A stretch of 48,326 nt of DNA from Dipetalonema caudispina. Taxonomy: Eukaryota; Nematoda; Chromadorea; Rhabditida; Onchocercidae. Shown here piece after piece: positions 1-10,100 of the stretch. The stretch's first letter is position 1. The number at the start of each line of letters is the position of its first letter. The translations under genes were made by a program, and so were the position numbers. The notes under the pieces were generated by a model. The model did no database searches. It saw only the letters and a program-made list of their open reading frames with translations, and was not told the DNA's origin. The stretch is taken from positions 1-48,326 of the forward strand of contig JABVXV010000414.1 of the NCBI GenBank assembly GCA_013365325.1. The letters run 5' to 3'.

Positions 1-1060
1 TTTTGTTGATCTCATTTATCGGATAACATTTTGGATTACTTGCAGTTACCGAATCTTTTTTCGTTAACTGTTTTTTGCATGCGTTTTTCGTTACTTTTAC
101 TTACTGCATGCTTTTTGTTAACTTTGCTTATCCTCTATTTCTTTCAAATTGCATTTGTTTTTAATTAGTACATGCCTTTTTTGTACTTTCACTGATTGCA
201 TGCATTTTTGTTAATCTCATCAGATAATATTTCAGATTACTTGCAATTACCGAATCTTTTCGTTAATTGTTTTTTGCATACATTTTTTGATTAATTTTAC
301 TTACTGCATGCTTTTTGTTAACTTTGCTCATCCTATACTTTTTTAAAATTGCACTCATTGTTGTTGCATGCCATTTTTGTGCTTTCAGTAATTGCATGTC
401 TTTTTTTGTTATTCTTACTTATTAGATAATAATTGATTATTTGCAATTATCAAATCGTTTTTTATTAATTTTGCACACGCTCCGATTGCATTAACTTACT
501 GCTTGATTTTATATTAATTTGAGTTAATGCACAATTTTTGTTTCTATTGTTTGTATTACTGCGCTAATCTTTCTTTATTCTATTTACTGCATGGTTTTGG
601 TTAATTATATTTTTGCATGAACTTCTCTGGTATCTCCCAGTATGGAGAATACTTTTTGCATGCTTTTCTTGCTTACTTTATTTGTCCTCATAGTGTGTTT
701 TGCATGCTTTTGCATGCTGCATGCTTTTTTGCTAATCCTACTTGTTAGATTATTTGTTTGCGCTAATTTTTTTCAGTTTAGCCTACTGCACACTAATTTC
801 CATGCTGCATGCATTTTCAATTACTCTTAGTTATTGCATAATTTTTGCAAAGTTTACTTTTTCCATAATTTTTTCAATGAATTCTTAATGCACTTCTTCC
901 TCATTTATCTTTTACTTATTAGCTTTTTACTTATCAAGTTTTTAGTTAATTTTCATGATTACTTCTACTTATCGCATGGTTTTTGTTGATGTAATTTATT
1001 GCATGTCCTTTTATTCATTCTGTTTATTGCATGCAACTTTGACCAATTTAATTTAAAGAT
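1..1060. repeat. Degenerate tandem array, unit about 200 bp, rich in TTGCATG
   Basis: The same block recurs at 1, 206 and about 404. Each copy starts TTTTGTT(G/A)AT.., passes TTGCA(G/A)TTACCGAATC, and then (T)ACTTACTGCATGCTTTTTGTTAACTTTGC. Spacing is 205 and then about 198 bp. The third copy is much more diverged. Within each unit a shorter motif, TTGCATG followed by a T run, recurs irregularly and continues to about 1040. No open frame of interest lies here; the short ORF at 642-830 is just the repeat read in one frame. It resembles a decaying satellite or minisatellite. Confidence 0.7.
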
Positions 1061-1248
1061 GAGTACAAAAATTGAATTTTCGAAATTATTAGTTTACTGA
1101 TGTCCAGTAACTTCATTGGTAGGACTAAATTTTTAAATTTAGTTTGGTTAGTTAAATTTTAAGCCCAACTCACTTCCGTCACATTGTACGTTTTAAAAAA
1201 TTTAATTATGATTTTGTGCTTCCAATAGTTCGCTCATTTTTTTTCAGG

Positions 1249-1361
1249 TAATAATTAGTTCTTTGGAAATACAAATGCAAATGAATTTGTGTATTTTAAA
1301 TTGCGATCAGATGCAATCGCTTCAGGATGGGATGAATGTAGTAATTGCAACAAAGAGAAAG
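1249..1361 (+). pseudogene. Orphan exon-like ORF with intact splice signals
   Basis: A long pyrimidine tract ending TTTTTTTTCAG (acceptor AG at 1247-1248) precedes the exon, and AAAG/GTAAGAAA (donor at 1362) follows it. Only one of the three frames is open between them. It gives about 38 residues, including SLEIQMQMNLCILNCDQ and DGMNVVIATKRK. I do not recognise the peptide. No upstream exon was found, and the next coding-like piece, 1 kb downstream, is a kinesin fragment. It may be a relic exon of the same decayed locus or a real exon of an unidentified gene. Confidence 0.35.
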
Positions 1362-1739
1362 GTAAGAAAATCCACGAAATTTTGTTCAATTATCGTTAAT
1401 GATCATTTGCTGAACTTCATAACCAATAAAATATATCAGTTATATATATATTTCTTGCCTCAACTTCCTGAATTGTTTTGTAAAGCTTCGAATTTCTTGA
1501 GATTTTGAATTTGGTTTTTAAAATTTTCGGGTTATTTTTGATTCGTTATCGTTTTTAAAAATATTTTTTTCTATAAAAAGCAGACATAATCATTTTTATT
1601 CATAACTTTGTTTTCTATTTGCTATCTTCACGTCAATGTTGGGAAAATGCTTTACGACACATATACACAATCAAAGGTATTTTATTAAGTGAAGGAAAGC
1701 AAAATTCTTTTAATTTGTCAATTTCCTGAATTTTTTGCT

Positions 1740-2150
1740 ATCTTTTTGCTTATTACATAATTGCTTACTATCTTGCAATTACTTTCTCTCAGTTTTACTT
1801 ATTGCTTGCTTTCTTGCTAATTTTTAATACATATATCTCATGTTAATTTGAATTGTTGCGTAATTTCTTGTGAAGGTACATGATTTTTTTTACTTTTGCA
1901 TATTATCTTGCTATTTTTGGCTTAATTTCAGTCTCTGAGCAATTCGCATATTTTCGCTTATTTATTGCATTTTTTGCTAACTTCATTTTCTACATGCATT
2001 TTAGGTTAGTTTTATTGCTATATGCTTTTTGTTAATTTTGCTCCTTCTGTGCTTTTTTCCCTTTATTCATTTCTGATGCATGTCTTTTTCGTAGTTTTAC
2101 TAATTGCATGATTTTTTTATTGATCTCACTGATTGAAGAATTATTCGCAG
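1740..2150. repeat. Further diverged TTGCATG / TTGCTTA repeat block
   Basis: The stretch repeats phrases such as TTATTGCTTGCTTTCTTGCTAATTTT, CATGCATTTTAGGTTAG and TTGCATGATTTTTTTATTGATCTCACTGATTG. These match the vocabulary of the array at 1-1060. It is probably an older outlier of the same repeat family. The interval between, 1362-1740, shows nothing I can name. Confidence 0.45.
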
Positions 2151-2174
2151 GGCAGATGTGAGGAAAAAGAGAGG

Positions 2175-2266
2175 AAAAAATTTTCTTAGCGAACATAAAT
2201 TCGTTTTATGCATAATATTCAAAAAATTTTCTTACCGAACATAAATTCGTTTTATGCATAATATTC
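2175..2266. repeat. 46-bp tandem duplication, two copies
   Basis: Copy 1 (2175-2220) and copy 2 (2221-2266) are directly adjacent and differ at one position (CTTAGCG versus CTTACCG). The near identity makes this a recent duplication compared with the decayed array beside it. Confidence 0.9.
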
Positions 2267-2377
2267 AATTCGAGTATTTCTCTGTATAAACTAGATTTGA
2301 AATAAAGAAAAATAAGTCTTTTTCTTTTTAAATCGTGCTTTGCAGATCAGGTATATCGTGAAGTAGATTAAATTCAG

Positions 2378-2468
2378 GACGTCTATGACAATTCAACACA
2401 AATTGTAGTAGAATCGACTATGGTTGGTTATAGCGGAAATTTATTTGCGTATGGACAAGCTACATCTG
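2378..2468 (+). pseudogene. Kinesin motor-domain exon relic
   Basis: An AATTCAG acceptor (AG at 2376-2377) opens a 30-codon frame ending TCT G/GTTAGT. The translation starts DVYDNSTQIVVEST and ends VGYSGNLFAYGQATSG. It matches the kinesin segment leading into the P-loop, where the family reads roughly D-[IV]-Y-x-x-[ST] ... GYNGT-[IV]-FAYGQTG-[TA]-GKT. The exon stops at the conserved intron position inside the P-loop. Two P-loop positions differ from consensus (AT for TG). In-frame stops lie just upstream (TAA in the preceding GTA GAT TAA). No continuation encoding GKT or the rest of the motor was found, and the following sequence is a tyrosine kinase. I infer an isolated fragment of a duplicated kinesin gene. 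Confidence 0.72.
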
Positions 2469-2576
2469 GTTAGTACAGATAATTCAGAAGGCATTGTTCA
2501 AATAGCGTTCCACGTAATTTGCAAAAATTTCAGAAGTTTTGAATGAAACAAAGGTGTAATGTTCTGTATTGTCAAA

Positions 2577-3220
2577 ATGGATAAATTATTGGGTGAAGGA
2601 TAGTTTGCTTCACTTGGCGAAATTACTGTTGGACCGATGAAACAAAAAGTCGCCATCAAAAAGGTATTTTTGAAAATCCTTTGTAATCTGATATCAGACA
2701 TTTAGTTAAAAAAAGATTGAATTAAGAAGCTGAATTTGTTAATAGGTCCGAGTTATGCCAAAACAACAGCCGAAAAGTATCGGTACGAAAGCATATCAAG
2801 AATTCATGCATGAAGCACGCCTGATGCGTTTTTTGATCATCCTAAGTAATCGAATGTTATGGTATTGCTGCTATCAAACGTCCGTTATTGATAATTCTGG
2901 AATTGGTTGGTTGATTTATGGAATTACCTTTTCAATAATGTAACTATCCGATGGAATGAATAATTTCCGGATATAAATTTGAAAGTACCATCAATAATTA
3001 ATGCTTAAGTAAATTTCAGGTCAACGGTGGTTCATTTCTTAGATATTTGCAAGAAAATCGGAATAAAATTTCACGTCATGAGAAAATAGTAAATATGTAT
3101 TATGGAACGGCAAAAGGATTGCAATATTTTCATGGAAATAACTGCATCCATCGTGATATCGCATCCAGAAATATACTTTATACAGATAATAAAATTGTGA
3201 TTGATGTTTTAATTTTTTAA
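2577..3220 (+). pseudogene. Decayed FER/FPS-type tyrosine kinase domain
   Basis: Three exon remnants follow kinase order. Piece 1 (2577-2663) reads MDKLLGEG, an in-frame TAG at 2601, then a stretch ending KQKVAIKK; this is the glycine loop and the VAIK lysine. Piece 2 starts at 2746 and reads FMHEARLMR (alpha-C glutamate). It then shifts frame to FDHPK plus a stop, and shifts again at 2855 to CYGIAAIKRPLLIILEL. Piece 3 (3020-3220) reads VNGGSFLRYLQENRNK through GLQYFHGNNCIHRD and ASRN, the catalytic loop, and runs into TAA at 3218 before any DFG motif. The intron borders at 2664-2745 and 2906-3019 are still GT..AG, so this is a copied gene piece and not a retrocopy. HRDIA-x-RN is the FER/FPS-like form of the loop, a family greatly expanded in nematodes. 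The SH2 domain and C-lobe are missing. Confidence 0.85.
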
Positions 3221-5061
3221 GAATTTTTCTCCAGAAATCTCCGTGAAATTTCACGGATGTTGTACTTGAAGCAATCTCGTTACTTTTTTTCGACTTTTCT
3301 TGTCACTTTTTCCTGATTGGTTGCAATTTGAAAATTTAGTTGCTAAAGACATGAATCCCAGGTAAAACTCTAAAATTCAACTTGAAATCCAATTTAAATG
3401 CAGATTATCAAAATATTATGATATGTAATATGAATGCAAATGTTTTGTTGCTAAAGTAGCGTTTAAAGAATATCCTCATAAATTCCTGTAAAAATTATAA
3501 TATTTTCTTTTCAAACATAATTTTCTATTTGCTTCATTTTTTGAGGAAAATGCATGCCCAGTGACTAATGAATTATCAATAAATAAAAACTGGAACCGAA
3601 AACTGTTTACAGATTTCCGAAAACATTATTATGCATTTATCTGTGGCCACGAATATTATGATTGCGAATTTCAATTCCAATGAAGTGAATGATTTTTCCA
3701 GATTCAATTCATATTAAGATAATAATTGATTCGTATTCATTTCAATTCAACCTATTAACCTTCTAATTCAAAAAATATTTGGAATCTGTTCGAAATAAAT
3801 GCATGACGATGAGTCAATGTCATTCTTTTTGAAATATATAATTCATATTTCAAAAGAATTGACCGTATTCTCAATCTTTTCTTAAAGCATTGCTATTATA
3901 ACAGCAATAATGAAACTGTCATGGAAGTGTAACCTTCTAATATTGTTGTGTTTAGTTTGTCGTATTTTATTTTTATGTCATTTAACTTTCAGTAATTAAT
4001 CGAGCTAATTTCACAAGTAACTTGTTACACATCAGCTAGCTTACGGTTTCGAGAAAAAAGAGTGTCATCGATCTATCTAATTTAATTTTAATTTCGTTCA
4101 TTTCAAAAATCACTTCAACATATTTGAAAAACAACTTCCTCTTACACTCGCACATCTATTTGCAGCGAAAATGATAAGTTGATTGATTATTTTTGTTGTG
4201 TCCATTAACCAAATTTAAATTTAGTTATAAAAAAAAATGACACAAGGGATATTTAATTTAAACACAACAGCACAATCTTCTTTCTTTATACTTGTGTATC
4301 ATTTCTTTTTTTGTTAACTTCCATAAAATTAAAAATTTTCCCAGAAAGCAATTAATAAGCAAACTGTAAATTACGTTATAAATTCCTTAAATAAAAAAAA
4401 AAAGAAAAATTTTTCGATACTTTTCAAAAAATCACAAATTCTTTTTGAGAGGAAAAATCTGACTTTTTTTTGGTCATTAATTTCTTCAATTTGAAGTTTT
4501 ATGTCGCATGACGATATTTCCTCTCTCCTTTTTCTTTCAATTCTTTTATTTGTACATTTAATTTCAAAAGAGCACTGATCATATTGTCAATAATACATAT
4601 CCAGATTCTTCACAAATGAACAATGTGACATGAAATAATAGCGCTTTTTTTCATAATGTTTTAATTTCAATTTTCGTTTCTCAAATACTACTAGGAAGCT
4701 TTTTTCAAAAGAAAAAAAAATCAGTTAAATTATTGTTAGTTAAGTGTTACTAATTATTATTAGTCAATTAGTTATTTCCATTACGTTAAGTTAAACTGTA
4801 CGCAGTAATATGATGAGTAGAACTTTAACCATAGCTCAAACAGTATACTTCTATCGTTATAATAGTAGTAGATGTTGAAAATACAAAGTTCAATGGCTTC
4901 AATCCTGTAAATTATGCCACTTTTGGTAGATTCCAAAAATGAAATATTACTTCTCACATCTAATTACATGTTGAATATCAAGAAGTTGTATTTTGTCGTA
5001 TCCTAGCAGTTTCAGATAACTATGCAAAAGCTAGAAACACATTACTATTAAGGTTTGAAAT
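3221..5061. other. AT-rich spacer with no recognised gene
   Basis: No convincing ORF or splice-bounded exon was seen on either strand. A perfect 16-bp palindrome sits at 3241-3256 (CCGTGAAATTTCACGG). It follows CTCCAG and AAATCTCC, where a kinase ISDFG exon would be expected, so it may be a scrambled remnant of that exon. The part below 5062 may serve as 3' UTR of the - strand candidate exon. Confidence 0.5.
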
Positions 5062-5196
5062 CTAATTAACATCTAGCTGTTGTTCTGAAGATGAAAAATA
5101 AGCTTCATTGTTGGAATTTGCCTTACAGAGTACACTTGGACTATCTAAATTATCATATTCTGGTTCACAAATAATTCTGATACTGCCTTGAGGATT
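5062..5196 (-). CDS. Candidate terminal exon of an unidentified - strand gene
   Basis: Reading the - strand, GGATATTTCAG (AG at 5198-5197) is followed by 44 sense codons and TAG (5064-5062). The peptide starts NPQGSIRIICEPEYDNLDSP and ends EAYFSSSEQQLDVN. It is acidic and serine-rich with a YDNL motif, like a cytoplasmic tail. The same frame is closed by a TGA a few codons upstream of the acceptor, which fits an exon starting there. A second - strand frame is open right across the acceptor and also looks protein-like; it includes HLFIVPLFDEFVERSWKKDP and then PLGYFRILKAVSELF. Either could be real, or the two could be one frame split by a single indel. No upstream exon was found. I do not recognise the family. 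Confidence 0.4.
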   Translation of the reverse strand, partial: NPQGSIRIICEPEYDNLDSPSVLCKANSNNEAYFSSSEQQLDVN

Positions 5197-5889
5197 CTGA
5201 AATATCCGAGAGGTTCAAGTGAATTTATTGGATCCTTTTTCCATGATCTTTCAACAAACTCATCAAATAATGGTACTATGAACAAATGCATATCGGATAG
5301 GAATATGCATATATTATATATCAGTCTCTTAAAACAGCCTTCAAAAAAAAAAAAACAAGCTTCAAACTTTGTTTCATTCCTATTAGAATTAAACTGTCAA
5401 GGTTATCTCCTCTTCTTACTTAACAAAAAAAAAAAAAAAAAAAATGCATTCATTTCCGAACCATAGTTACGTCCAGCAGGGAACAAGTTAAAATATTTTG
5501 ATGATATATTTATTAGTGGTGGAGAATTAATTATTCTTCTTACACTTATTTTTTTTTTTGCATGTTTTAAAATCAATATTACATTCAATGCATTCTAAAA
5601 TGCATTTCTATAATAATAAATGACTACAAGTGTAGTTAGCATTATGTAACACACCGGAAATTATTGTGCTTGTAAAATGAATAGCAAATTTTGATGTCAA
5701 ACTAATTTTTTGAATCTTCAAGTTTATATAAGGGAGACCAGCTGAATAGTACTATTACCAAGTCTGAAATTACACTTTCCATTTGAATAATATTACTTAT
5801 CAATTATAATATTAAGCAAAGTGTAGAAGACATAGAATATTTTATATATAATTCATTCATTGATTGTAAAATAAAAAAAAAAAAAAAAA

Positions 5890-5932
<43 letters not shown>

Positions 5933-6262
5933 CATAACAAACCGTAATCAATCAATTAGACACAATGAAAACAGATAATGATGTGTCCCGTTAATAATTT
6001 AACGTCACTGATGACATTGATAAGGACATATAGTTCGTCATTTCTTTTTTTTTCTCTCTCTCTTACTAATGCGCTATTTAAAAGCTTAAAAACTATACGA
6101 ATACTGTAACAGTAAGTACTATGTAAACCAAAAGTCTTAATGTATGAGCATTCTCGAAATATTTTTAGCAATTCATATGATACGAAAATACAATAAATGA
6201 CAAAGGAAGAAGCTATTATTTAATAGTAAAAAAAAAAAAAAAAAAAAAAAAAATAAACAATG

Positions 6263-6311
<49 letters not shown>

Positions 6312-6614
6312 AAAATAATATATCACAACTGTTTGGTGACAAAAAAATCCTGTACAATATTACGAAATATTATACACTTTACAGACGTTGAGTTCATTCA
6401 AATTTATTAATTTGATGACCAAATAAGAGACAATAGGAAAATACTGGATGTGAAAAGAACTAAATAAGAGACAACATGAAAATACTTCAAAAAAGAGAAA
6501 AACACGAGATAAATTAAGAAAAGATTCTTATTGCATATAATGCAACTATTTCATGTTATACAGTGATAAAAAGAATAAAATAAAGGATATCTGTCCACTA
6601 CAATCTCACTACAG
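5197..6614. other. Low-complexity spacer with poly-A tracts
   Basis: Almost uninterrupted poly-A lies at about 5871-5929, 6227-6252 and 6267-6309, with a T-rich stretch at 6044-6062. A short - strand frame around 5475-5560 (ending FNLFPAGR before a GTAACT) is open, but it has no acceptor and is not claimed as an exon. Confidence 0.6.
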
Positions 6615-7036
6615 ATTATTATCTAAGCAGTTAATTCCGTCCACCACAGTAGTTCAGCAACGACTACTCAAAGTTAGGAATGACGGTTACAGCGTGTCAT
6701 AAAACGCCGTACTAAATCCATCAATGATTCCACAAGAAATTCGAATGCATCGCTGCTCATTTTAAAAATAAAGTTAAATGAAAATTTGGGGAACTATGCA
6801 GGAATTACAAAGAAATATATACATGTTGTACGCACAATTTCTAGTTATTCAAAGCAGTTGCACCGCTGGATAATGGAGATGATCGCAAATCATACAAAGC
6901 TGACTATAAACTTCCCGGCATGGAGTTACAAGATAACTGTAAAGCTAACCTGCCGAAGTCACTCAGTGACTACAATCGATATTTCACATTTCAGGAATAT
7001 TTGGTGGGAATTCTTTACATCTATACTAGCTTGTAA
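6615..7036 (+). CDS. Candidate 3' end of a + strand gene convergent with lin-59
   Basis: A CTACAG acceptor before 6615 opens a short frame with QLIPSTTVVQQRLLK, ending AAA/GTTAGG at 6672. AATTTCTAG at 6836-6844 then opens 63 codons, starting LFKAVAPLDNGDDRKSYKAD and ending YFTFQEYLVGILYIYTSL, before TAA at 7034-7036. The two pieces join in phase 0. Residue composition looks like protein and not like the surrounding AT-rich DNA. I do not recognise it and found no upstream exons. A competing + frame (6786-7052) is also open, and a - strand frame at 6760-6674 (28 residues starting MSSDAFEFLVESLMDLVRR) overlaps the first exon. The stop is about 157 bp from the lin-59 stop, tail to tail. Confidence 0.28.
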
Positions 7037-7192
7037 GAAAAATTACCGTTAAAATGGGGGAATTTAGTGAAAGATCTCGGCTGCAAATTTCTTATCACTT
7101 CATATATAAGTAACGCTATCCAAATATATCCATTACAGATCCTACTGATGTAAATTATCTTTGTCTACTCCGACATCCTATTCTTGAGAATA

Positions 7193-10100
7193 TCAGCGAC
7201 GCAACTGACGTAATCGCTTCTGCTTTGATAACTTATCAGATGAACAGCTTATAGCTTTGAATGATTCTTTATTTTTGCCCGTTATCGGCAAATGTTGTAG
7301 AACTATCTCTAAATTAGCCATTCGCTGTCGTCTGCTTTCGACTGCGGAGTTATTATGCTCCATTTCATTAAAACGGGAAAAATCCTTCGAATCCTGTTCC
7401 ATTACGAAGGGCTGAAATCAAAAACATTTCACTTATCAAACCATGAAGAAACGTCTGGATTTAGAAATTTTCCAAAGCACCACAATTCATAAACTTATGT
7501 GTGTTAAATTGCAAAATAAAACTGAAACCCAATACATAAGAATTAAAGTTGATGAAATTAGTCTAAAATATTCCAATCATTACCGTAAATGTTCTAGCAA
7601 TGGTCAATTTCTGTTTAAAACGTGAAAAAATGAGCGGGTCGGTATTGATGTAGTATTGGTTTTTCGCAGGAATTTTTTCGAACTTTGAATTTTTTCCTGT
7701 TTGGTATTCCACAAAGTACACATCCTGCAAAAGTATTTAGTACTTAAAATCTTTGTGTATTTCAGAGAAATGTGATGAAACCTACAGTACTCAGTATGCT
7801 GTTGATTATCTTGTATTGTGCTTGAAAAAAATTGAACGTTCTTTCAATAACTGAATTAAATGATCAACCGTGGACTTGCGCAGACTATTGCAAGGTAATG
7901 TTCCAAGATGGTTGTGGCCAACAACCAAATAACAATCTCTACAAAGTGTCCTTCTCCCTTCAAATAATCTATGCACCAAAACTAATCTGGTAGAACCATA
8001 CCACTTCTTCATAATAAGGTAATTTTGGCCTTCCAAGACAATAAACATTTGATTCCAAAGCCAGACAACGTCCAACAACAGCATCGAGTGGAAGTGTATC
8101 ATACATACTGGTTGCAAAAAGCTGAAAAAAAGTTTTCTAAAGAGGATTCACGATAAAATTTGATATACTAACATTTGTTAAGTGATCATATGTACCTATA
8201 TATATATATATATGATGCTAACAGTTTTTTTATTTAAAATACTGTCAAAGGCACTAAACAACTAGATACTAAGCAGTAATTCTGACCTCGACCTCGATCC
8301 TATCAATGTATAGAGTTTACAGCAGTGTCAAAAATATGATATCAAATAGCAGTGGCCACCATATTATAATCAATTGTATGGAAAAATTCACCTCTTTTTC
8401 GTGGAATAATTTACCCGGTTCACAATAGACTTCATGTGGCCGCGCGTAATAGAAACCGAAAACGAATTTATGCCCTTCGAACGAGAAAAGACGTTCGATG
8501 CGGAAGCATCTAACATTCTTACGATGAAATGAAACTGGACAAAACTCTTTATCAATCTCCTCTAGTTCAGCAGGAATTAAAGTTGCCACAGGTCCACTCT
8601 GTTTCGTGCATTCCACCAATCGACGTAGTATCAATTTGTGCTAAAACCAAGAAACAGAACTGATGAGCTGCCTTTAATAAAACTACTTGTAAATCCGCAC
8701 GAGAAAACTTATGTTTTTTTTTAACTTTTTGTTTTAATCCAATTTGTAAAATAATCAAAAATAAAAGTGGAAATTCAACTTCTCTTAAAACTGAATAAGT
8801 TCCCTTACATTGTCGTTTTCAAGTTTTTGCACATACACCGTTTCACTGAGACGGACTTGCAAATGCCGTGAATTCACCAATGTCCGATAATAAGTACAGT
8901 TCTTGAAATTATAGTCGGGCTGAATGCGTAGCGGAATTGATGCCGTTGATGTGCGTTGAGCATTTCGAACACAAATGATACAGATGAAATCCTAAAGCAA
9001 ATTTAGCAATATTTCAAGATAAAAGATCAGGTTTAAGAAAAAGCTAATTGTAAGAAGGGAACTGCAAATCCAAAACTGTTTAAAAGCCTAGCACCCACTA
9101 CATATGAAAACATTACCTTAATTTCATCAAATGGTTTCTCATCGAAAACACATTCTTCGTGAAGCCAAAAATTGCACTTTTCGCACTGTATCATAGGTCC
9201 ATCGTCATCCGTAGTACCACATATACAACGCACACAATCGGTATTAGCATCAGCTACGCTAAGGTGTGAAAAACTATCATGATCGTAAGAACCAACCGGA
9301 ATCTGTAACCAAAAATTTTTTAACAGTGTGGTAAACAAAATTACAATAAACACATTTCTAAAGTATTTCAGAATCCTACAAGTTTTTAAAGTTTTTAGAA
9401 GTACCATATTTCTGAATTATGAATGTTGCATAATTGAAATGAAACCACGAAATAAAGTAAACATACGGGAGAATCAAGATATCTGTAGTTGATTGCAGCT
9501 GCCAACGTCCGATGAGGTCCAGTTTTAGATTTTCGTGGGCTCTGATGATGTCGATAATGATCCCTTTTACCAAGTTTTCTCGTTTGACGAGAGTGCTTTG
9601 CTTTTATCGAAGCAAAACTTGCGCGCCAAATATCCAGCCTTCGTCGATCCAGAGGTCTGCTAGATTTACCAAGCAAACTGTTAACTTTCACTTCTATGCA
9701 ATCCAGCATTTCCGTGATTGTCCGCGTGGAAGTATGCTGCTCACAAAGCTCAGTAACGAAGCTTGATAACTTTTTGAGCTGCTTTTTGGAAGCTACTTTA
9801 GAATCATTAAACTTCATCACTATTTCTTGACAAAGCTGCTCCAAATGCACATCGCCATTGTTTGCTGGAGGAATTGCTAAAGATGTTTTCGAGGTTCTAC
9901 TCTGGCTCCGGGATCGAGATCCTACAAATAAAAATTAATTAAAATGTTCTCGCTTGTCGCAGCTGAAAAAATATCTAACCAGGCTGCATCCCTGTTTAGA
10001 TCAATCGTAACACTAGAAAACCAGCTACCTCTTCAGCACCACCATAACCAACTTTCCAGAATTCAACCACCAAACTACTTTGCTATCATTACTATTTAGA

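Noticed and set aside
9512..9766. 84-residue + strand ORF
   Set aside because: It lies fully antisense within the lin-59 exon 9921-9467.
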